A stretch of DNA of 5,157 nucleotides from Verrucomicrobia bacterium UBA1727 (GTDB taxonomy: Bacteria; Verrucomicrobiota; Kiritimatiellia; RFP12; UBA1067): the NCBI GenBank assembly GCA_002315875.1, contig DCIL01000091.1, positions 1-5,157 on the forward strand, in the 5' to 3' direction. The notes under the pieces were generated by a model, which made no database searches, was not told where the DNA came from, and saw only the letters and a program-made list of their open reading frames with translations. Shown here piece after piece: positions 1 to 4,750 of this stretch. The translations under genes were made by a program, and so were the position numbers. Position 1 is the stretch's first letter. Each line of letters opens with the position of its first letter.

Positions 1-86
1 CGCAAGACGTCCATTTCACTTACATAAAACGACTTCGCCCTTATTTCATCGGGACGGAATCGCTACTGGTCGCTGAAAAATCGTGA
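1..86 (+). CDS. 3' end of an unidentified gene (partial)
   Basis: Reading from base 3, 27 codons stay open and end at a TGA at 84-86. The last residues read YFIGTESLLVAEKS. The stop overlaps the GTG start of the next gene by four bases (GTGA, 83-86), an arrangement typical of translationally coupled genes in one operon; that overlap is the main reason to believe this frame. Of the other two frames, one stops early (TAA at 25-27) and the other stays open to a TGA at 74-76. The visible tail is hydrophilic to mildly hydrophobic and carries no motif I can assign to a family. By position it could be another part of the peptide-maturation cluster (a protease, a tailoring enzyme, or an acetyltransferase as in microviridin clusters), but nothing in these 27 residues shows that. 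Confidence 0.45.
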   Translation, partial: QDVHFTYIKRLRPYFIGTESLLVAEKS

Positions 87-1783
87 AACTCCAGGTCAGA
101 TTCTGGCAAATCCATCGTATATACGATAAAGCACAAATTTACGATCCAAATCCCATGAAATTCAGACGCGCGCGATTTTTAGCCAAGATTCTGACCTCTA
201 CTCCAGACGTCTTGATCGCCTACACACCGCTCTTGATTGTCCTGACCGCAATCAGCGTTGCCATCCCGTTCGTTTCGGGACAACTCATCAATGCCCTGGC
301 GTATCGTCAATCGCCGTACCTCGCCTTCCTGTTCCTCGCCGCTCTTCGTCTTCTGCAGACCATACTCACCCCTCGCCTTCAGCAGTGGATATGCTCAAGG
401 TCCCGCAAGCTCGAGACCGACCTCCAGTACAAGGTGCTTGACGCGACCATGAACCTTTCCCCTTCGCGTCTCAGCGAAACCGACAACGGAAGCATCGTCG
501 CCAAACTGACTCGAGACACGTATGCCATCGGTTGCTTTGTCCGTGAAACCTATCCCCGCATTCTCCAGGCAACGGTAATCATGATTTCTGCCGGCCTGGC
601 TCTCTTCTCACGCTCGACCGTTCTTGCCATTTCCTTCGTGGTCTTCTTCCCTATGGCGGTCCTACTCTTCTCGCCGTTCGCTAAACGCTTTGCCGACAAC
701 TCCCACCGTGTAAGGAAACAAAGCGACATCTCGTTCAACTCCCTGTTTGAGTTCGTTCAGATTCTTCCTCTTCTGAAAGCATTCGATGCGGAACGCCGCT
801 TCGCCGACGCACCGAAAAAGGCGCTTGGAGAACTCAAGGAAAGCAACCATCAAACCGATGCGCTGTCCGTTCGTTTCGGATGGCTCCTCGGCACTCTCCT
901 CGGACTCGGCGAAATTGCCGTCCTCGGCATTGCCAGTGCGCTCGCGATAAAAGGAAAGATACCTGTCGGTGACGTCGTACTCTATCAGATGCTCTTCATC
1001 ACGTCCCTGCAATCGATACAGGGCGTTGTGAGCCTCATTCCGGGACTTGCCGCCATCCGTGAAGGAGTGGACTCACTGCTTGAGGCCTTCGAACTCCAAC
1101 CACATCAATCCGGCACCATCCGCATTGAAACAGTCGAGCGCCTATGTTTCGAGCACGTTTCCTTCGCGTACCGGAATTCTCCCGGCCTGCAAGTCATCAG
1201 AAACTTCTCCGCGGTCTTTTCATCCGGATCCGTCATCGGACTTACCGGAACAAACGGCGCCGGCAAATCCACCTTGCTGAAGCTTGCCGTCAATGCCCTT
1301 GAACCGCAAGAAGGCAAGATAAGCATTAACGGACATGCCTTTTCGGAAATAGACAACAATGCCTTCCGTCACCGCATCGATATCGTATGCCAGGACAATC
1401 CGCTCATTCCCGGCACCATCAGGGACAACATCACGCTCCGCGATCCTTCCTTCTCGGATGAAGCAATCGCCTCGTCACTGGTCCTGAGCGGATTCGATGA
1501 CATCGTCAAACGACTTCCGAACGGACTCGACACCGTCATCGGCAATTCAGTGCGCAACCTCTCCGGCGGAGAACGGCAGCGCCTTGCCATCGCCCGCGCC
1601 ATGATCCGCAACCCGATGATTCTGATTCTTGACGAGGCGACCAATCATCTGGATGCTAAATCTCGAGAAAATCTCACGAATATCATTCCAAAGTTAAGCG
1701 TTGGACGACTCGTCTTCATAGCTGGACACGATCCGGAACTCAACAAAATCTGCGATATGAAAATTTCTTGTCAGATATTTTAA
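83..1783 (+). CDS. ABC exporter (fused membrane and ATPase domains), probable peptide exporter
   Basis: This is a half-transporter that should dimerise in the inner membrane and export a substrate with ATP. The N-terminal half has about six hydrophobic segments (near residues 43-65, 79-95, 163-176, 180-197, 267-289 and 298-322). The ATPase half has a complete motif set: Walker A GTNGAGKST (389-397), Q-loop Gln437, signature LSGGERQ (493-499), Walker B ILILDE with Asp517 and Glu518, D-loop NHLD, and switch His549, so it should be active. There is no N-terminal C39 peptidase, so it is not a leader-cleaving exporter. The protein ends only 17 residues after the switch His, slightly shorter than usual; I saw no frameshift there. 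The GTG at 83 is chosen for its stop-start overlap with the previous gene; ATG 155 (Met25) is the only later nearby start and neither has a good Shine-Dalgarno. Its place just before a peptide precursor and a graspetide-type ligase suggests that the mature peptide is its cargo, as for the ABC protein of microviridin clusters. Confidence 0.93.
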   Translation: MKLQVRFWQIHRIYDKAQIYDPNPMKFRRARFLAKILTSTPDVLIAYTPLLIVLTAISVAIPFVSGQLINALAYRQSPYLAFLFLAALRLLQTILTPRLQQWICSRSRKLETDLQYKVLDATMNLSPSRLSETDNGSIVAKLTRDTYAIGCFVRETYPRILQATVIMISAGLALFSRSTVLAISFVVFFPMAVLLFSPFAKRFADNSHRVRKQSDISFNSLFEFVQILPLLKAFDAERRFADAPKKALGELKESNHQTDALSVRFGWLLGTLLGLGEIAVLGIASALAIKGKIPVGDVVLYQMLFITSLQSIQGVVSLIPGLAAIREGVDSLLEAFELQPHQSGTIRIETVERLCFEHVSFAYRNSPGLQVIRNFSAVFSSGSVIGLTGTNGAGKSTLLKLAVNALEPQEGKISINGHAFSEIDNNAFRHRIDIVCQDNPLIPGTIRDNITLRDPSFSDEAIASSLVLSGFDDIVKRLPNGLDTVIGNSVRNLSGGERQRLAIARAMIRNPMILILDEATNHLDAKSRENLTNIIPKLSVGRLVFIAGHDPELNKICDMKISCQIF

Positions 1784-1802
1784 CAAGGGTTCGTATATCA
1801 TT

Positions 1803-1828
1803 GTGCGGTGGACTAGTGTCCACTGCAC
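1803..1828 (+). promoter_or_regulatory. RNA hairpin between exporter and precursor genes
   Basis: Two 11-base arms, GTGCGGTGGAC (1803-1813) and GTCCACTGCAC (1818-1828), pair fully with one G-U wobble around a four-base TAGT loop. No U-run follows (the next bases are TTGGTTAACC), so it is a poor intrinsic terminator. It lies 19 bases after the exporter stop and 35 bases before the peptide start. It may protect the 3' end of exporter mRNA, act as a processing site, or weakly attenuate read-through. Its role is inferred; the pairing is directly visible. Confidence 0.7.
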
Positions 1829-1840
1829 TTGGTTAACCAA
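1829..1840. promoter_or_regulatory. 12-bp perfect palindrome, candidate operator
   Basis: TTGGTTAACCAA is a perfect dyad starting directly after the hairpin and ending 23 bases before the precursor start. It is too short to be a strong RNA stem with no loop, so a DNA-binding site for a dimeric regulator is the more natural reading. No regulator of that type is encoded in the window, and a single copy is weak evidence. Confidence 0.35.
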
Positions 1841-1846
1841 AAACAC

Positions 1847-1853
1847 GAAAGGA
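1847..1853 (+). promoter_or_regulatory. Shine-Dalgarno site of the precursor peptide gene
   Basis: GAAAGGA, with the AGGA core at 1850-1853, is placed 10 bases before the ATG in an A-rich, unstructured stretch. It is the clearest ribosome-binding site in the window. The exporter, ligase, kinase and sigma genes have only weak or no matches. It fixes the start of the small gene at 1864 and fits the need for far more precursor than enzyme. Confidence 0.7.
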
Positions 1854-1863
1854 AACAACAAAA

Positions 1864-1983
1864 ATGACACCTAGCGACATAGCGACTAACGTGTCGACGG
1901 TTCAGAACTTCGGCTCTGTCAACCTGTCGACGAGTTTCACCACAACCTTAAACAGGACTGACGACGCAAACACCTGGGACTGA
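1864..1983 (+). CDS. Graspetide-type precursor peptide, 39 residues
   Basis: This short gene encodes 39 residues ending in TGA, with a clear Shine-Dalgarno before it and a hairpin after it. It lies between an exporter and a graspetide-type ATP-grasp ligase, the usual place for a RiPP precursor. It starts MTPSDIATNVSTVQNF and ends TTTLNRTDDANTWD. It holds 9 Thr, 5 Ser, 5 Asn and 4 Asp, but no Lys, Glu, Cys, His or Tyr. Likely ring donors are Thr23, Thr26-28, Thr32 and Thr37; likely acceptors are Asp33, Asp34 and the terminal Asp39. The absence of Lys means omega-amide links of the microviridin kind cannot form, so any side-chain rings should be esters. There is no double-Gly cleavage site, matching the lack of a C39 peptidase, and no signal peptide. 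I see no microviridin PFFARFL leader motif or TxKYPSD core and no plesiocin-type TTxxxxEE core, so it may belong to another or new group. That it is translated and modified is inferred from position and composition. Confidence 0.8.
   Translation: MTPSDIATNVSTVQNFGSVNLSTSFTTTLNRTDDANTWD
1892..1932 (+). repeat. Direct repeat TGTCGACG, 33 bases (11 codons) apart, inside the precursor gene
   Basis: TGTCGACG occurs at 1892-1899 and again at 1925-1932, in the same codon frame. The encoded residues are NVST (9-12) and NLST (20-23), giving an 11-residue period in the peptide. Each copy contains the self-complementary GTCGAC. The repeat could be a duplicated recognition or core unit, or chance in so short a gene. 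Confidence 0.5.
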
Positions 1984-2004
1984 AACTACAATAATCCATA
2001 ACCA

Positions 2005-2030
2005 AGAGGTGGCGGATACACGCCACCTCT
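2005..2030 (+). promoter_or_regulatory. RNA hairpin between precursor and ATP-grasp genes
   Basis: The arms AGAGGTGGCG (2005-2014) and CGCCACCTCT (2021-2030) form a perfect 10-bp stem with a six-base GATACA loop, 21 bases after the precursor stop and 25 bases before the ligase start. The bases that follow (ATCTCTTGAC) are not a U-run. A leaky attenuator or 3'-protecting structure is likely: such hairpins behind RiPP precursor genes commonly raise precursor mRNA over enzyme mRNA. The pairing is visible; the function is inferred. Confidence 0.72.
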
Positions 2031-2055
2031 ATCTCTTGACAATGGATATTCTCAG

Positions 2056-2997
2056 ATGATCTTAATCTGCACATGCAGCCAGGACGGCACGACTGACCTT
2101 CTCACCCCCCATCTGAAGGACAGCTCCATATTCAGATTCAACATTGACAAGCCAGAGAACTACACTTGGGATTTCTTTCAGCACGGTTTCACAATTTTTG
2201 ACCGCAACAGCGGAATCTCAATTGACAACCACCTGATATCCTCCTTCTACCAGCGCAAGCCGATCCATATAAACGCTATTGACGTTCCAAAGGATGGTTG
2301 TCTAGAGGACTGGCGCCGACAAGAAACCGATGCACTTTGGGAAGACTTTTATCACGAATGCGAACAAAACGGATTATCGGCGCTGATTCACAGCAGGTCC
2401 GGAAAATACGGCAAACTACGGCAACTGCTTGTCGCCGACCACTATTTCAAGGTCGCCGAATGGCATATGTTTCACGGCGAATTACCAGAGGGAATGCATC
2501 ACGGGAAATGGGTAGCGAAATCACTAACCGGAACACCGATTGGCAAAGGCAAAGTATTTTTCGTCAAAGAAGTGAACCCCATCAAACTTGACCTATCGTA
2601 CCCATGGTTCCTTCAAAAGATGATTGACGGCGAAGACGAGGTTACGGTTGTGTACGTGAATGGACGGCTCTTCGCATATCGCTATCCACGGTCGGCCATC
2701 CGAGCATCTGAAGACGTGCGAATGGCAACCATCGAAAACCGCTCTCACTGGATGCCCTGCAGCCTCTCCGCCGCCGAACAGTCTTCAATCCGCGGATTCA
2801 TGGCGGAGACCGGCTATCGTTTCGGACGTTTCGACTTCATCCGCAAGGACGGCGAACTCTGGTTTCTCGAACTCAATCCGAACGGACAGTGGGCATGGCT
2901 CGACAGTGAAAACGAGGATGGGCTCATTTCCGCCATCGCCGAGGAAATCATCTCCGAGGATGACCGTCATCGTCGAATGCTTCTCTCTAAACATTGA
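2056..2997 (+). CDS. ATP-grasp macrocyclase, graspetide (MvdC/MvdD-like) type
   Basis: A 313-residue cytosolic ligase, full length for the family. Such enzymes phosphorylate Asp/Glu side chains of a precursor peptide and join them to Thr/Ser (ester) or Lys (amide). The N-terminal pre-ATP-grasp domain shows the family marks FRFNID (26-31) and SSFYQRKP with Tyr65-Pro69, equivalent to the 'RxNxD' and 'WYRRP' segments of MvdD-like proteins. The ATP-grasp part has the nucleotide-site Lys155 in KWVAK, Leu186-Gln187 in the hinge strand, GRFDF (257-261), and the hallmark FLELNPNGQW (270-279), where Glu272 and Asn274 should bind metal. A difference is Glu195 before VTVV, where relatives often have Arg. 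The start at 2056 has only a weak GGA upstream; no better start lies nearby. It follows the 39-residue precursor by 72 bases including a hairpin. Hand-counted GC is about 43-53%, lower than the sigma and rplI genes. A related peptide-ligase role that does not make rings cannot be excluded. Confidence 0.9.
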   Translation: MILICTCSQDGTTDLLTPHLKDSSIFRFNIDKPENYTWDFFQHGFTIFDRNSGISIDNHLISSFYQRKPIHINAIDVPKDGCLEDWRRQETDALWEDFYHECEQNGLSALIHSRSGKYGKLRQLLVADHYFKVAEWHMFHGELPEGMHHGKWVAKSLTGTPIGKGKVFFVKEVNPIKLDLSYPWFLQKMIDGEDEVTVVYVNGRLFAYRYPRSAIRASEDVRMATIENRSHWMPCSLSAAEQSSIRGFMAETGYRFGRFDFIRKDGELWFLELNPNGQWAWLDSENEDGLISAIAEEIISEDDRHRRMLLSKH

Positions 2998-3007
2998 ACA
3001 TTCGCCA

Positions 3008-3038
3008 TTGATTCATCGCCCGGAGATTATGCTATAAT
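3008..3038 (+). promoter_or_regulatory. Housekeeping-type extended -10 promoter for the kinase-sigma unit
   Basis: TATAAT at 3033-3038 is a perfect -10 box preceded by TG one base upstream (TGC at 3030-3032), making an extended -10. A partial -35, TTGATT (3008-3013), lies 19 bases away, a little long, which an extended -10 can tolerate. The expected start of transcription, about 3044-3046, falls on or next to the kinase ATG at 3046, so mRNA from this promoter would be leaderless or nearly so. It lies in the 48-base gap after the ligase gene and separates the kinase-sigma pair as its own unit, although read-through from upstream is possible. Confidence 0.65.
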
Positions 3039-3045
3039 ACGGACA

Positions 3046-4044
3046 ATGAATCAACAACCGACATGCGGCGTATGGAAGCTCGAACGTGAAATCGGGCGCG
3101 GAGCGTACGGAATCGTATACTCAGCACACGGTCCGGACGGGAAAGCCGCAGCGGTGAAACTATGCCGGCGGGAATCAATTTCTCCTGACCGTTACGCCTG
3201 CGAATTGCGCGGAGCCCGACTCTATCAGACGATTTCCGCGGACACCGGACTTCTGCGCCTCTTGGATGTCAAGGAATGCGATTGGGGATTCTACAGCGTG
3301 ATGGAACTCGCCGATGATGAGTTCGGTAACCGTCCTGGGGAATGCGGCGAATACCGTCCGAAGACCCTCTCGAGAATCATTTCAGGCGAAAAGGCCCTTC
3401 CCCTGCCAGAGTCCATTAAACTCGGCATTGCCCTCGCACAAGGACTGGTGACATTGCAACGCCACCATCTTCTACATCGCGACATCAAACCTGGCAACGT
3501 CATCTATGTCCGTGGCAAGCCCGTCCTTTCCGACTTTGGTCTTTTGATCGAGGAAGTTGAGGCCGTATCCCTTGTCGGCACGCCAGGTTACGTACCGCCG
3601 GAGAACTTTACCGATTCAAGCAGTGACGTCTACAGTCTCGGACTTACCTTGAAAGCCGCGAGTTTCGGACGCTCGATTGACGAAATCGGTCTCGGACCTA
3701 CTTTGGAAGCCGACACCGCTCATCCGCTTTTCCCGGCATGGTGGCGAATCCTCAACAAGGCGACGCATCCGGACCAGAATCGACGCTACCATTCGGCCAA
3801 GGCCCTTCTGAACGACCTCAAGGCACTGCATCTGAAGGCGATCCTTACGAGATTTTCTTCGATCAAGCTTCCTGCGATCATCTTCATAACCTTGGCGTTG
3901 GCCATTGCAATAGGTTCCCTTCTCTTTTCCTATAAATTGAAATCGAGTTCTCGGAATGCAGCTTCACAAGCCATCCAGCTGAATACGAAATTCAAGGAAG
4001 TCCAGCAGAAGATCATTAACGATCTGGACCATATCAACGAATAG
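3046..4044 (+). CDS. Membrane-anchored Hanks-type Ser/Thr protein kinase
   Basis: A 332-residue protein that should phosphorylate Ser/Thr on partner proteins from the cytosolic face of the membrane. The catalytic set is intact: Gly-rich loop GRGAYGIV (17-24), ATP lysine Lys38 in AAVK, a likely helix-C Glu53, hinge MELADD, HRDIKPGN (144-151) with catalytic Asp146, DFG (163-165), and GTPGYVPPE (178-186) in place of the usual APE. Ser175 and Thr179 in the short activation loop are possible autophosphorylation sites. A single membrane segment lies near 277-297 (rich in Ile, Ala and Leu), followed by only about 35 residues that look helical and polar; by the usual PknB-type topology they lie outside the membrane. 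There is no PASTA, WD40 or TPR sensor domain. It is followed by a sigma factor gene after 14 bases, so the two are probably co-transcribed and functionally paired. The start fits the first kinase beta strand and the promoter position. Confidence 0.93.
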   Translation: MNQQPTCGVWKLEREIGRGAYGIVYSAHGPDGKAAAVKLCRRESISPDRYACELRGARLYQTISADTGLLRLLDVKECDWGFYSVMELADDEFGNRPGECGEYRPKTLSRIISGEKALPLPESIKLGIALAQGLVTLQRHHLLHRDIKPGNVIYVRGKPVLSDFGLLIEEVEAVSLVGTPGYVPPENFTDSSSDVYSLGLTLKAASFGRSIDEIGLGPTLEADTAHPLFPAWWRILNKATHPDQNRRYHSAKALLNDLKALHLKAILTRFSSIKLPAIIFITLALAIAIGSLLFSYKLKSSSRNAASQAIQLNTKFKEVQQKIINDLDHINE

Positions 4045-4058
4045 CTGAAGTAGCAGCA

Positions 4059-4670
4059 ATGAACTATAAAAGTTATCACGACGCAACCACCCGCTCAAGC
4101 GTTCTCAAGGCCGTGGCGAACACCGAAGACGCGGTCGCCTGGGGAAGATTCTTCGATCTCTACGCCGGCTTCGTCTTCTCCATTGCCCGCAGCAAGGGAC
4201 TGTCAGCCGAAGATGCCGATGACGTTGTCCAGAACGTCTTTATCGATCTCTCCCGGAAGATGCCGTCATTCACCTACGACCGCACGAAAGGTCACTTCCG
4301 ATCCTACTTGCTCGAACTCGTCAATTGGCGAATAATCGACAAGCTGAAATCGGGTAAACGAGAAACCGAACTCAAGGAATCATTTAGCGAAAGCGAAAAA
4401 ACGAATCCCCGTGGCGGAAACGACGCCGCCGTCATCGAACGCATTTGGCAGTCCGCAGCGCTGAACGAAGCCCTGCGCCGCCTGGAGCCCGACGTCAACC
4501 CCGATCACTTCGCGGCCTTCGTCGAAAGCACTGTCGAAGGCATCGATACCGAGACCGTGATGAAATTGCACGGCATCACGAGAGACAACCTCTATCAGAT
4601 CCGCGCACGTCTCACCACTAAACTGAAACCGCTGATTGAGTCCGTTCTTAAGGAAATGGACCGCAAATAA
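4059..4670 (+). CDS. ECF-like RNA polymerase sigma-70 factor
   Basis: A 203-residue sigma factor with region 2 (about 27-97) and region 4 (about 130-195) only, the ECF layout. Region 2 shows EDADDVVQNVF (51-61), the core-polymerase-binding helix, then FTYDRTKGHFRSYLLELVNWRI, the -10 recognition part. Region 4 has the helix-turn-helix at about 161-184 (VMKLHGITRDNLYQIRARL), expected to read the -35. The opening TTRSSVLKAV with AWGRFFDLY is typical of sigma factors of planctomycete and related bacteria, which are often encoded beside Ser/Thr kinases. No anti-sigma gene with a membrane segment follows, so the upstream kinase, 14 bases away, may be the controlling partner. Its acidic region 2 residues are retained, unlike kinase-activated EcfP-type sigma factors, which lack them. 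A partial GAAG at 4047-4050 is the only ribosome-site match. Target promoters are unknown; the peptide cluster is an obvious candidate. Confidence 0.92.
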   Translation: MNYKSYHDATTRSSVLKAVANTEDAVAWGRFFDLYAGFVFSIARSKGLSAEDADDVVQNVFIDLSRKMPSFTYDRTKGHFRSYLLELVNWRIIDKLKSGKRETELKESFSESEKTNPRGGNDAAVIERIWQSAALNEALRRLEPDVNPDHFAAFVESTVEGIDTETVMKLHGITRDNLYQIRARLTTKLKPLIESVLKEMDRK

Positions 4671-4693
4671 CGCGGCTTCCAAAACAATGACGA

Positions 4694-4723
4694 AAGCGCC
4701 GTCCGGAGGACCGGGCGGCGCTT
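4694..4723. terminator. Bidirectional intrinsic terminator between the sigma gene and rplI
   Basis: A 13-bp stem with one G-U wobble, arms 4694-4706 (AAGCGCCGTCCGG) and 4711-4723 (CCGGGCGGCGCTT), closes a four-base AGGA loop. It lies 23 bases after the sigma stop and 27 bases beyond the rplI stop. On the - strand it is followed by TTTCGTCATTGTTTT, a fair U-rich tail; on the + strand only CTGTTG follows, so it should serve rplI better than the sigma gene. The rest of the convergent gap (4671-4750) shows no other structure I can support. Confidence 0.8.
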
Positions 4724-4750
4724 CTGTTGACCTTGAAAGTCGAACGGAGA

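Noticed and set aside
662..1012. Minus-strand 116-codon open frame opposite the exporter
   Set aside because: It overlaps the membrane domain of the ABC exporter entirely, has no recognisable motif or start signal, and is best explained as a shadow.
1741..1783. Frameshift at the exporter's C-terminus
   Set aside because: The protein ends slightly early, but the alternative open frame (to about 1836) does not resemble the usual ABC tail, so there is no support for a broken gene.
1768..1799. TTGTCA / TATATC as a promoter for the precursor gene
   Set aside because: The spacing is about 20 bases and the -10 matches only four of six positions. It lies partly in the exporter's end and is too weak to list.
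1803..1828. Intrinsic terminator after the exporter
   Set aside because: The stem is strong, but no U-run follows in either direction; listed as a hairpin of uncertain role instead.
2036..2064. TTGACA at 2036-2041 as the -35 of a ligase promoter
   Set aside because: A matching -10 would fall inside the ligase coding region, after its start codon, and no TATAAT-like box is there.
2660..3037. Second plus-strand frame inside the ligase gene running to the kinase promoter
   Set aside because: It overlaps the conserved ATP-grasp core, has low-complexity Ser/Pro-rich composition, and its end crosses the promoter.
4380..4682. Minus-strand 100-codon open frame opposite the sigma gene
   Set aside because: It lies antisense to a clear sigma factor and has no recognisable domain; it is a shadow of GC-rich coding sequence.
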